In this document: positions 52,070 through 64,000 of the stretch, piece by piece
Numbering within the stretch: position 1 is the stretch's first letter
Layout of the letters: every line of letters starts with the position of its first letter
From: Meandrina meandrites
Taxonomy: Eukaryota > Cnidaria > Anthozoa > Scleractinia > Meandrinidae
Length of the DNA: 64,000 nt
NCBI GenBank assembly: GCA_963693305.1
Contig: OY855912.1
Location: forward strand, 8,110,001 to 8,174,000
Reading direction: 5' to 3'
The notes under the pieces: model-generated
What the model was told of the DNA's origin: nothing
Databases searched by the model: none
The model's input: the letters and a program-made list of their open reading frames with translations, nothing else
Position numbers and translations under genes: made by a program

Positions 52070-52178
52070 AAAATCAGCGATAAAATCCAACTATTTCTGA
52101 CAGTTAATCTCATCATTTTGAACTTGAAAACGGTGTTATGACGACTCCGAAATGCCGTTCGATTTTATCGCTGATTTT
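52070..52178. repeat. 18-bp inverted repeat
   Basis: AAAATCAGCGATAAAATC (52070-52087) is the exact complement of 52161-52178. Probably the ends of a tiny MITE. Confidence 0.5.
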
Positions 52179-54535
52179 TACATAATTATGGATTACAGTA
52201 GTTTAAGTTTTTCTGTGGTTTGAAATAAAATTTGGCCACGAAACACGACTCCAGAAAACGTGTCTCAATTTGCGAGAGGAAAAGGGACTTTTTGCAGCTA
52301 GAAATAAACTGATTCAACGATTCAGTAGATCATGATTTACTCGCTAAATCAGAATTGAACCTCTTATGCTTTTGTTAAGCATTCATGGGCAACCTCAAAA
52401 CCGCAATACGTTATAAACTGACGTGCGTGATCCAAGCACAAAATAATCTTCTACATTGTACCAACTAATGTGCAGAAAAACTCTATCCAAACTTTATAGA
52501 AGGATATTGATATTTTTCCGATTTCCGCCTTCCTCCCCCAAGTATTTCCTGGAACAACAACCACAGTTCAACTTCAAGTTACTATACGCGGTGAAACGTG
52601 AAGTGGTTGCATCATTGTGGTTAAGTGGAAAACCTAACATTCGCCGCCTTGTTTTGTCTACTTTCTACTAAATACTTAACAACCCCGCAAAAACCATCTC
52701 CACCGAAAACTTGAGCGTGCATAGTGTTGTCGTCTCTTTCTGAACTTTTTTCTGCTCGTTTTCGGAAAAGAAAGCTCGCCGATCGGAAAAAAGAATCCAT
52801 GATAATTAGAAGAGGACCTTTCGAGTATTGTATTGGTTCATTAACAGGCTTCTGTGAAAACGCCGCATTGTCGGCAAAGATTTGTTTGTTGCATAACAGA
52901 CACAAGTAAATTGGGTTTGCGTTTGCTCAAAGAGCTGTCGAACAATGTTGTGGCATGTGCTCATAATTAGCATTTTGTCGGCTTTGTTTGTTTAGCTTTT
53001 CAAAATACGTCTTTCGCGACACAAAAGAAAACATTTCAACTGATCTTACCGCAAGATGCACAAACGCCATCCAAGTAAAATTATGTTCTACCGGTATTTC
53101 GTTAGCGTTTGAACAAGTAATGACTGATTAATTCTATCAAAATTTTCTCTTTTTTGAAGCTGCAAGACGAAAAATGGAATACTTCAGTAATAAAACCATG
53201 ATGGTGGAGGGTAAAACTTAGTTTCTCGTTTTCCATAATGGCCATATCATTATCGACAGTTATCTATCTTATCTGTCTATGAATTGAAGTTTTAGTAGCA
53301 GCGATATATATACACAAGCATTTCTTTTATGTTGAACTGTGATGCATACTTATTTCAAAATTTTCCCAAACGATTTTATGTAAAAAAAAAGATAACAATG
53401 AACATGATGGTATCGGTAAAAATCGCCCCTTGCCAACAGAATTACATTTGGATATAATAACGCATTTAAAACTAGAGAAATTCGCTTTAATTACATGTAA
53501 ATTTAAGTATCGCTTCTAAACAAACTCTTGGTAGATTTCCCGATATAATGCTGGCCTTGAGGTCAAATTTATTTTACTGAACTTTCGTTTCGCATTGTAA
53601 GCCAATCAGAGAAGAGAATCTAATTTTTTTAGCATTATATCCTGTTAAAATGTAAGCGGCTTTTGTGCCGTACGTGAAGTTTCCAATATTATCAATTTTC
53701 GTGCGGGGGAGCTCGAGAAGTTGCAATGAGTCATTCATTACTTTGGCACATGAAAATGTTTGGCGTTTCCCCCGACTATGGTCCACCACAAAGAAATTGT
53801 AAGATATCTGTAGAATCTGGAAACCCCAACGCCCGTACGCTTTGCGTGTCTTACAAGGAAGTAAAATATCGGTTTTGCGGAACTTCTGCGCGAATTTCAG
53901 GACGCTGTCACGCAAGAAACCCACATGTAGACACAACTCAGACAGCATTTTACAAAATTTGAAAACTTGCGTTATTGTTTATACAGTATTCTATTTGAAA
54001 AGGCATGCCCAGAGACCTTTGTTCAGCCCTCAGAGCTAAATACAGAAAACAAATAATTCGTGTTGTTAAGCACGTTTTTCAAATCGCGTTTGTAGAGGCA
54101 GAGTCTGTTGTGGTAAAAAAGAACGGGTTTGAAAATTCAAATGTTTTATCAGTGGTCAATGCGGGCACTAGCGTTTTGTTTGTTGTGACCTAGAACTAAG
54201 CTATAGGCTGAAATTTAATGAAGTATTGACTAGAGCGCAGTAACGTTCTCTATTAAATGAGAAACAATGCCACAAAATTACTTCAATTCACTTGAAGTGT
54301 AATGTTCTTTAAGGATGAAATGTAAATTTTCCTTTTTGAATATTTATAAGTTCTCAATTGACACGTGGAACACTGAACGCGAATGAGTAATCTATTCGAA
54401 GAAGCAATCAAATAAGAAAATACTTGATCCATTCTCCCAGTTTATCTACAATTTACGTTTTATGTAGAAAACTTCAAATTAATATGTATACAATTTTCAC
54501 AGTAGGAAGCATAAATACATGCGGTTCATAATTTA

Positions 54536-54577
54536 ACATTTTTGTCCGCAATTGAAAAGCATTGCGGACAAAAATGT
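54536..54577. repeat. 17-bp perfect palindrome upstream of LLGL
   Basis: 54536-54552 pairs exactly with 54561-54577 around an 8-nt loop. It lies about 400 bp before the LLGL start codon. Confidence 0.6.
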
Positions 54578-54980
54578 CCCAGGTTGTCAAAATTAACTCG
54601 CACACAATACATCCAGATCACGCGCGCCTAAACAAATATTTGTCACAAAAGACACTGCATGTGAACGTTCCCAAACTAAATTTATTCATAACAGGAAAAA
54701 TTCAGGGCAGTTGGGTTTTGTTTGCGGAGTTTTTCGAAGCCAATCGATGGCAGCTGAGTGTTATTTCGGCGCGCTTTTTAATCACGATACGCTTTCTTAT
54801 TGGTTCATCCGGTTTGATTGACAGGGTGTCACATGACCCAAACCTCAATTTCGCAAAGGCGTGATTGATTTTCAAACGAGTCGCTCGCTCGTTGTAGTCT
54901 CTCTGTTCGATCTTCCTAATAAATTATTCGTCTGTGTAGTCGCCGCATTTCGGTTCTCTTGGAAGGCGACCGCTTCAACA

Positions 54981-57900
54981 ATGTTTAAGTTTTTTTCCAG
55001 GACACGAGACAGGAGCTCAGGTCATCTGAAGGACAAACTCGGGCAGGATTTGTTTCTGTTCAACAAGGTATGGTTTTGGCGGTTTTCTCGCTTTCGCTTT
55101 GAATAGAATATAACTCCAGGGACATGTGCTCGTATAAATACCCTGTATTTCTTGCAGGCCGTGGAGCATGGATTTCCACCGAAACCCTCGGCAATCGCTC
55201 ACGATTCCGTGCTAAACCTACTGGCTGTTGGAACGAGCAATGGGCTGCTTAAAATGTATCCTTTGCTTCCAGATAAGAGTTCAGAAATTATATCAAGGTC
55301 TCCCACCCTAGCCAGACAGTACGCTTCGCTTTGTCTTAGTAATGTCTATACAACCTAGATGGAATTAATTTGTACTGCGAGAAAAGGCAGGATTTTTGTG
55401 CCGGGTCTGTGCATGAAAAAAGTCTGTAGCTTAGATCTATCTATTCGTAGTCGGGATTAAATCATTATTTTAATTGCACATTCAAGCAAGCATTTATAAA
55501 ACCTAAAGCACAACATGAAGGGCTTTTACACACTTCAAACATAAACGTAAGGGCTTAGTTAACCGCGTTTCTTTTATAGTTCCAAGCTGCAAGAACTAAG
55601 TCTCGAGATTTCCCAGTTACAGCGAAATTGCTCACTGAGAACCTTGACACCTTTCTCAAGACGAGTACTATTGAGGCCCATCACTTGCACACTGCACTTG
55701 ATTTAAAGACCACTGTAAAATTCTTGCTTCTAAATGACCCATCGTCGTAGTTTTTAGGTAGACATTTGGACAAATCCGAATTTTGCCCAAGTTAGGAGCC
55801 CGTATTATGCATCGCTGATCGGTGTTTCTTCGCAAATATTCTTCTGTAACACACGTGTCTTCCAAGCAGCTTCCATCGATATGCGTTCGATTGATTCCCG
55901 CTTTTTGCCGTCGCATTAGGTCCCTTGTAATTGCGTGCAGATGGTTGATTTACAAGGGATAATCTTGTTTCTAAAAATCTAACTAAGCTGATCTTTGATC
56001 ACAAAGAGGCAACCTTCCAACAGCTCTACAGATATCGTGATGTCTTCCAAAAACGTTCGCACTGCTTGTTGCTACGAGGGAAATTTTATTTTTGCGAAGA
56101 AACCAGCGTGTCGTTGCTTTTAAATAATTCTAAATGATGAAGTTAATATGGTTTCAAGCCGGGCGAAACGAAAGTAAAAAGCAAAGCATTTTACGTACTT
56201 AGAAACCGAAATTCTTCCGAATCATTACGGCCAAGCAAAATTCTGCACTGACGATGGGTTCTCATTTCTTCGACATGGTTTCATTCATAATTGAGGGCAC
56301 CGTTACCATTTTTCCTTCGTGCTCGATGTTAGGTATCGAGAGTATCTCTTCCCGCTAATTTTCAATATTTTGCACCTGTCTGATGGCTGCGCAAGAGTCG
56401 TCTTGAGATATTTTTTTGTCGACAAAACTGCATTTAGGTATTTCAGTCACGCGCGCGCGTATCGTCATTTTGTTTATTACATATTCGCCATACATATATA
56501 CATCCGTGCAATGTATTTTCTTTGACTTGCTTGTTAGCTATGGCCGACCTGGAGTGGAACTTTCTGCTCGCCATCAGCAGGAAACGGTGATCCAAGAGTT
56601 ACATTTTCTCCCAGAGCAAGTAAGTAATCAGCGACTACTCGATCATTTGCTTGTTGTGTTTATAATCCTTCGACTGCAGTCGACAGAGGGGAAAATTAAG
56701 GGTGTGTTTTGCAGGGTGGGGCTTTGCAATGAAATTACTTGAGAAAATTCTGCTTATTACCCCTGAAAAATTCTAGATTTTTGCTGTCGTTGTATGGGAT
56801 ATTGTCGACTGCAATCTTTTATTCTTTGCTGAAACGGCTTTTACTTAAGAAGTGGCTCGCTTCTAGCACAGGAAATCAATATACAAGCTTATTTATTTTG
56901 TCTTTGCACGAGAATAAATTTAGGTCTCGATTTCAAACATTGGAGTGACCTTACTGCCATTTTTGTTGTGCAGCAAAAAACCTGATCCAAACTAAAATCT
57001 TCCTTGTTTCTAGTACAAACATGGTCCATATATTACTCCTATCTTTGTATTCGTTTGTGATCAAGCTATTAAAAATTGGTTGGAATGTAAACAGAAATTC
57101 TAGAATTTATCAGAGTATTGATATTAGCAGTTGTTTATAAGTGAATAAAATCACTTGGCCTTAAAAAGATAGGAGCTGCCATTGCACATTCATCAGCTCA
57201 GTGGAGATTTACACCCAGTGAAGTTACATCACTTCAAAGGCATGCTCTTTTCCGGGACGTGTTTTGTCCTTCTTAACCTTTGCTCAGACCGTTTACAAAA
57301 TGCAGTTGCACATTTAATTTTCAGTCATTGAATACATGCAAGTGCATGGATGGTCTTGTGTTTGGGCACATTCATCTGCTAAAAAAAATTGGACTTTGTT
57401 TTAAAGTTCAAGGTCTATTGTGGATCATTTCTATTTCCAGCTCTGACAGTCTCTGTAAATTATAAGCCACCACTTTGCATCGGTAGTGATGCTTTTTTGC
57501 AAGGATTTGCTCAAAACTAAAAAATAAACTGTTGGAAATGTTCGTGCATTTGCTACTTAAGCAAATAAAAGAGTTATTATTTTATGAAGTTTTTTTCATG
57601 TTACAATAGTGTTTGAAAATTAATACACAATGATTTAGCTCCATCATTGTCGTAGCGGTACCGCAAACTTTATGATTTGTCACTGTTATTTTAAAACTGC
57701 TGGTCTTCAAAATTATTCAATTCTTTCGATAGTTTTCAATATAATGTACATCATCAAGGGAACCACGCATTGACAAAATGTTCCCTTTAAGAGAAAATTA
57801 ACATTTAGAAGAAACTTGCAGTAACAGCAGGTGCAATAAGGCCTGAGCTTTTACAGTCATTTTCCCACTTGCTTCTGATCCTGTTGGCTTTCACTCAACA

Positions 57901-60900
57901 AACTGAGGGAAAGAAAGACTGCTCATAATAAAGCAAATGCTTGGTATTTCTTCACTCTGCATTTTGCACTTGGCACTGTTTATAATGCATATTCTTGTTG
58001 CAACCCTATACTGTAGAGACAAAACTGCTTCTTGATGTAACAACATAGGAAAAATGTTATTATTTTCTAATTTTGTGTGGAGGTCTAAGGGATTTGAAGT
58101 TTTGACTTTTTTAAAATGCCAGTTATTAATTTGCCAAGAAATAAAACATTTTTTTATAATTCTGTAATGCTTACATGAAAACCAGTTGGACTGTTCCTTT
58201 TTGTGGATGCTGTAATTGCAATTCTGCCCATGGTAATTCATTTACTCATTTAAATTTATCATTTATTGTGTTGAGTGAGGATCCCGTGCAATACAAAGAA
58301 AATGAGTGATCAGCACTGTTTTATACATACAGATAATTAATGTTCCTCTCAAACCAAACAGAAATTACCATGTGGATTTTAATCACCAGTTTAAAATGCA
58401 TAATTTTTTTAACAAAGTTAAACATTCTTGCAGCATGTCCCAGTTGTTCAATCAAAGGCCTTTATTGGCCTGTCAAATTTGTGACAACACTTCATAAAAA
58501 GAAAGAGTATTCCTGTGATACTGAAAAGAAAGTTTGGCTAATCTGTGCTATATTAATTTTGTAGAAATCGTTTAGTTGACGTTACAAAGGTGCTTTATAC
58601 TTATTTGATATGCGATTGGGGGTAAATACACCTATTTCGAGCTTTTATTGAGTGTACAACATATAAATAGCTTAATGTAAAACTCATGACCATATAATGT
58701 TCCCAAACATTGTTACGTCCTTAAAAAGTACCAAGAGCTAAAACCATTTGTATTGTTCTGACTTGTGTTGTATCTACAAAACCGCATTAGAAGCAAAACA
58801 ATATGGTCTTAGATATTCTTACTTAGTGACATGTATGTCATATTAAATCATAAGAAATGGCTTCAAATATTGGACCTTGCACATTGTGAGTAAAACACAA
58901 AATTCTGAATATTACATCAACTCAATAGAACTTGATTTATTGGGCAGAATCTTTTGTTTCTTAAATTTTCCTTTGCTTAAGATTTAGTGTTAAACTCAGG
59001 ACAGATTTTGTGACATCCTCTAATCCCGTAAAGCTGTTCTGTTGACCTATTCTAGACATACCGTAAACACCTGCAGATAAGCCGCACCCGCAGATAAGCC
59101 GCACCCTGAATTTAGCAACTTAAATTTTGGAAAAAAAGTTTTTTTCTAAAGAGTCTTCAGAAGTCTTCTTCATCGAATGTAACTCACTATGGCATTGAAA
59201 TGGAATTGAACATCAAAGTCTTACCCACAATTTTAGCGTTTTGATATAATGAGCATCATTTCCTTTAACTTTGACATATGATTGATCTTTTTCTGGTACT
59301 TGTTGACAGGTATTTCTTCATTCAACACTTTTTTCCACAGATTTTTGCAAACAAGAACGCGTGTTTTCGTTTGTCGAACGTTCGTAGCTTAGTAACCAGG
59401 CATTAGATCGAACACGTTGGGACTAGGCCGAGAATAATGTTTGTTTACTCAAGTTTCAAGATGGAGGGGATTCTGCTGTTCGTGGCTATCGTGATGCACA
59501 AATAAATAGATTTGAGAGCCAACTGTAGGAGATTAACTTGTTGCACAAAGGGAGTTTTGTAATCAATTTGTCATCGAAGTGCTAAACGGCAAAGTTCGAC
59601 CACACGAATACTCGAGAATAACATGCAATTTTCGCGCGCGTGGAGGCCGGGCCGATCGATTACTGTTGAAGTTTATTACAGGCGGTCGTCGACACTGCAA
59701 ACAGCTTTGTGGGGGAATGGAAATTTTGTGCTGTGTGACGTTTTCCTGTTCTAGAAAAGCGGCCATAAACCGTTTAAAGGATCTGCTAACGAAGGCTTTT
59801 ATAAAAGTGTCAATTCACTGAAATGTACGGCACCTTTTTGAAATGTTCCCGCAGATAAGCCGCACCCCCAATTTTGAGCAATTATTTTTGGAAAAAAGGT
59901 GCGGCTTATCTGCGGGTGTTTACGGTAAGTGAAAACTTTCATTACAAATTGTATATGTGTATGCAAATTGGCAACAAATTGATTCAGTTTTATGCCTTAC
60001 TTTGTAGATACCATACTTGATTAAATAAGTCGCTCATCAGACTGAAGCTTATCCCAGTTTCAGTGGCATGAAGCGATTATGAGTATTTGTACTCCCTCCC
60101 AAATGAGATGCTAGTCTATTGCTGGGTTACTCCTAGCATTAAATTCGCCGGTACCCATTTATACACCTGAGAGAGGCATTATGAGAGAGAAGTGTCTTGC
60201 CCAAGAACTCAACAGAGTGGCCCGGCCAGCTCACTGACTGTTAGGCGACTGCACCTCCCACAGCCTTTCATCTGACCATGCTATTTTTCTGTGATTTATT
60301 TTCAGGGACGTATCATCAGTGTCTGTGATGATGGAGAACAAAACACAATCCACCTTTGGGAAGTCAACAAAAAAGAAGGAAAATCAGTTCTTGAGGAGGT
60401 GAAGACATGCACACTGGAGGGAAGGTACGGAACTGTTAAATACCAGATTGTAACAATGTTGCTTATGGAGGATATCAAACATTCTCAGTGCTTTCAGTAA
60501 GCAACAACTGCTTGCGTTGACTACTTCACTCGACTCTTCTTTGCACAGAGAAGTCAGGCGCTTCTTCCCCTAAATTGAAATAGTAAAAGAAAGATTCGTT
60601 TAAACAGTCAGTTAATCTACTTAAACCATCTGTCTACTTCAATTTCTTTTGAAACTCCAGAGTTCTGGAAATCTAGACATGCTTGAATTAAACTAAGAAC
60701 AAGGAAAAATTTGAACAATTCAATTTGTTGAGTATTAAAAGTTTCTTGCACAGATTTTCCTTGTTTGAAATACAGGTATCGAAAGCAAACAAGTGAGAAT
60801 AATATTGAGAGGCACTAATTATCTTGATGTATTTCCAAATTCTCCGAGCGGATATGGAAAGAAATGTGAAGTTATCTGTTAGAGGAATCTATTTGAACTT

Positions 60901-63900
60901 AGGAGTGAAAGGGTTTTGACTTAATTTTGTGACTGTTTGTGGGTTCAGATATTCACTTTACCTGAAAGATTTTATGCTTGCTTGCTATCCTATTGTTGTT
61001 TCAGTTGCATGTGATGTGATTTTTTCTAATTAGTTGGATTTCATTAACATTTTGGCTATTTATTGAGAATGTTTATTCTCTAACATCCAAAGGAAAGCTT
61101 TGAAAACCGTTGATCTGTTTTTGTAGACCTGTGTAAGTTTTGGTGGCATTTTTTCTTGCTGTGCTTAACCTCGGGGTTCTAGCGTCATTTGTCATGCTAA
61201 TTTTACGTTTTGTCTGGACGCTGTAGACTAAAGAAGATCTCTGTGTGTTGCTTGTCCATGAAAACCAATCGCCTTTACCTTGGCACAGAGGGAGGTAACA
61301 TCTACCTGTTGGACATCAACTCGTTTGAACTTCAAGAATACATCATTTACCAGGATGTTGTTATGCAAAGGTTGGTGATGTGCATGAGAGTGAGATCTTG
61401 GAACAGATTCATGTTAAAAAAAAATTATCAGTTTTCTGACACATTCATTATCAACTTGACAAAAAGCTTCTTTCCATGTTAATATATAAATATATTATGT
61501 CATAAACATGTAGTTTATCCACCCATAAAAACTTTGAAATACCACAAAACAAATGCATCCACTTGAAACCCTGGGACCAAAATCTTTTGTAACAATATTA
61601 TTAACAGGTAATGAGCTCACATGAGATGAGTGTTGTCAAAATGTTTATTTCCACCCATCCACTTTAAACGTTACTCACTGTAGCATTTTTAGTGGATCAA
61701 GCTTTTAAATGGCTCTCCTTGGGAACAGGTTTTGCAAGTTGTGTTTTTAGTAAAAACAACAAATGTTATTTTTAGACAGTAGGCAAAATCAACAAAAGAT
61801 TTTGCATGCAAGCCTAATCCTCTTATCCCCACAGTGGTAAATTATTTTTAAATTTCTTTGGCATATTAAATTAAAGTGAGGTTAGCAGTCAGGCCGTGAC
61901 AATGAAGAACTTAATGGTGTCGGAAAGTATATTTTCAGTCTTTTCATTTTATAGGACCATCTTATGTCCTAACCTTACAAATTAAGGTTACTTCAAGCTT
62001 TGAGAACATCGTAAATTAAGTGTTTGAGCAAAGAACATGTACAGTGGATCCATACCTTTTAACACAGCAACTTTTTCTCCCAGACAAAACATCAGTCAGT
62101 CAGGCCAACCTCATAAATATGCCCTGTTTAATATGTGGCCACATTTTCATGGCCTGTTTGTAGCCAGACTGATATTTACAGGGTTCTTTTTTAATTCCCA
62201 TAATAACAGTAAAAAAGCAGAAGCGAATGTTAACCCCGTGAACAACTGCGGTTTATAACTTCTTGTAAGTTGGCATGTTTCATTTGTGTGAATGGGTTGT
62301 CATACAGTTGGAACAAAGTTGTTGCTGCCAGTGCAAGGCATGTTTAAACAAAACCAAATATCATTCTGTGACATGCAAACGTAATTGTTTCACTTGGAAC
62401 TCTAAAGGTTTGCTTAGATGTAGCAATGTTGGTAATTTGGAGTGACTAGACTTTTAACTGCTGATAATATATTTCCCTTGCAGTGTCCAAGAAGAGAGCA
62501 AAACCAATGCTGGTTCTGTAGAGGCTATTCAAGAACATCCAGATGATTCTAACAAGGTTAGATGGCATTCTGTTTCAGCTGCATGCTTAAAAAATTATGC
62601 AAGTGTTTTAGTTCATGACCGGGAGAGCCCTGATGGTACATTTTGGTAAATTGCTGCCTTTTAGCTACACTATAAGAGGTTTGGTTCAGTTTGGGGCTCA
62701 GTACATGTGCAGTTTGTCATTACCTGCTTGCTCCAATGTTTCTATGGAAAGTCTGGTTTTTCTCCCTTTTGAAAACACTTTTTTTTATAAGTTCCCTAAT
62801 TACTGACATCTGTGAAGTGCCCAACACTGCAAACCATGAACTAGAAGTATTTGAGGTAATTAACTTGCCACTAACAAAACAAAGCAGTTTCAATTTAAAA
62901 CAAAACAAAAGCCTGCTACTCTTGGAATAATGGGGATATGCTAGAATATGGGTGCTTGTAAAAGTACCTTCAAATGGGGGACACTTTTAATTGAGGAGGG
63001 CACTAAACTAGAATCGTTATGTCCAGTAGTTCTAACTCGGCTCAAAATTAGAGCAGTTGTGACAGTCATTTATTGGTTTACTCTTATAGGCTTCCAACTT
63101 ATTCCGAAAAAAAAAAAACTCATTTTGTTTTGTAGATTTTGATTGGCTACAAGAAAGGCCTGATTGTTCTGTGGAATCATGAGAAATGCAGCGTCCAGGC
63201 GACATTCAGCGTCCAATCATCCGATCAGCCACAGGAGGTGGAAAGCGTCAGCTGGCATTCAGACGGAACCAAGTTTATCAGTGCCCATGGGGATGGAAGC
63301 CTGACTAAATGGTCAGTTGAGGGAGCTTCAGAAATTCCAAAGGCTGTCACACCTCTGGGACCTTTCCCTTGCAAGGCTATCACCAAAGTGGAGTGGAGTG
63401 AATCTTCTGTGTTCTTCAGTGGTGGGATGCCACGCGCCAGCTATGGCGACAGGCACTGTGTGTCGCTAATTCAAGATGCCAACTTAGTTGATGGAGGTGA
63501 CAACACTCCTCAAGTTGCATTCGACTTCACTTCTCGCGTTGTGGACTTTTTCACTGTGAAAGCCAATGGAGCAGGTTGGTGTGAAAACATTTTTTGGTTC
63601 ACTTTCAATCTCCAGTGAAAAAAGCAACATTTCCATACCAGAACCAACAACAAACTCGACCTACATATGATGCCAGGTCCAGGAATCGAACCCGGGCCAC
63701 ATGGTGGAAGCCAAGCGCTCTCAGCACTGCTCCATCCCTGCTCCCTGGATAATGCCTTTTCCTAGCCATGAGTACAAATATAGTGGATGGACCTTTTTGT
63801 ACCATGACTGCATGACAGACGTTTTCCTATTTAGCGCTAGCTTTCCCATTTATTTAAATACAAAGAGTTTTTGTAACTAAGAAAGCTTTGTATTCCATTT

Positions 63901-63976
63901 TTGTAGATCCAGCTTATTTGGTTGTGTTGTGTGAAGAGGAATTGGTCGTCATTGACCTGATCACCAAAGAATCCGG
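54981..63976 (+). CDS. LLGL: Lethal giant larvae homolog (LLGL), 5' exons, runs off the window
   Basis: A WD40/beta-propeller cell-polarity scaffold that acts at the lateral cortex with Scribble and Dlg and is controlled by aPKC. Exons: 54981-55067, 55158-55255, 56538-56619, 60306-60424, 61227-61370, 62484-62556, 63136-63574 and 63907-63976, all GT-AG and in phase, about 370 residues so far. The start MFKFFSRTRDR is followed by VEHGFPPKPSAIAHD. The strong family signature is PLGPFPCKAITKVEW...FSGGMPRASYGDRHCVSL with DFTSRVVDFFTV in exon 7. The GMPRASYGDRHCVS signature separates it from tomosyn (STXBP5). The gene continues beyond 64000, so the C-terminal half with the aPKC-regulated serines is not in the window. 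Confidence 0.95.
59061..59925. mobile_element. TA-flanked MITE (mariner/pogo type), 865 bp
   Basis: The ends CCGTAAACACC and GGTGTTTACGG are inverted, with a repeated GCAGATAAGCCGCACC motif next to them (twice at the left, once near 59850 and once inverted at the right tip). TA borders both sides (59059-59060 and 59926-59927). No transposase is recognised. Confidence 0.75.
60030..60265 (-). mobile_element. Fragment of the same SINE family, minus strand
   Basis: The reverse complement shares TTGGGCAAGACACTTCTCTC and the GTATAAATGGGTACC tail with the copy at 28296-28592. It lies in LLGL intron 3, 41 bp before exon 4. Confidence 0.65.
63625..63760 (-). mobile_element. tRNA-derived SINE head, minus strand
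   Basis: On the minus strand: GGAGCAGTGCTGAGAGCGC (A-box region), then GGGTTCGATTCCTGG (B box) and GTTGTTGGTTCTGGT. It belongs to the same family as the split SINE at 8669-10200. It lies in LLGL intron 7. Confidence 0.7.
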
Positions 63977-64000
63977 GTGAGGCTTACCTCTTAAATTCTT

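Larger units (their letters stand above)
51548..54980. other. Intergenic between the 391-aa gene and LLGL
   Basis: A C run (51717-51738), a fold-back (52070-52178) and a 17-bp perfect palindrome (54536-54577) are visible. No gene that I can support. Confidence 0.5.
56620..60305. other. LLGL intron 3
   Basis: A 3.7-kb intron with a TA-flanked element (59061-59925) and a SINE fragment (60030-60265). No other gene is seen. Confidence 0.6.

Noticed and set aside
54981..63976. LLGL exons as tomosyn (STXBP5)
   Set aside because: The GMPRASYGDRHCVS and PLGPFPCKAI signatures are typical of LGL, not tomosyn.

Overview
The window is eukaryotic nuclear DNA. It is AT-rich, with spliced genes, GT-AG introns, tRNA-derived SINEs and many small DNA transposons. 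Gene content and repeat families suggest a cnidarian, most likely an anthozoan (coral or anemone). That assignment is inference from protein resemblance and cannot be proved from the window alone.

Host genes: (1) a seven-exon THG1 tRNA-His guanylyltransferase gene on the minus strand (7411-15184). (2) Head-to-head with it, 126 bp between the two ATGs, a twelve-exon plus-strand gene of unknown function (15311-51547, 391 aa) whose exon phases join without a break. (3) The 5' part of a lethal giant larvae (LLGL) gene on the plus strand (54981 to the window edge).

Main accessory region: intron 3 of gene 2 holds an 11.8-kb virus-like Maverick/Polinton-type element (16299-28120). It has 403-bp terminal inverted repeats (TIRs) with two differences seen by eye, AG/CT ends and a 5-bp target duplication. 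It encodes a protein-primed family B DNA polymerase, a retroviral-type integrase, a probable double-jelly-roll major capsid protein, a packaging ATPase, and a block of small membrane or virion-like proteins. Each TIR carries the start of a gene, so the polymerase and a cysteine/histidine-repeat protein share the same 77-residue SAP/Rho-N-like N terminus. The polymerase lacks the region where the Exo I and Exo II motifs should lie. Several gene boundaries carry strong perfect hairpins, and many start codons sit in a TAAATG context. Together these suggest that the element brings its own, non-host-like, transcription signals.

Other mobile DNA: a 3.97-kb Mutator-like (MULE) element with about 575-bp TIRs (36347-40320) carries only PHD and FLYWCH exons and splits a 17-bp minisatellite of about 150 copies. 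There are also a SINE split by a 1.2-kb TIR element with a 9-bp target duplication, a pair of 7-bp-duplication MITEs, two TTAA elements, a Harbinger-like MITE, a TA-flanked element, fold-back palindromes and SINE copies. The left 7 kb and the region 51.5-55 kb hold no gene that I can support.
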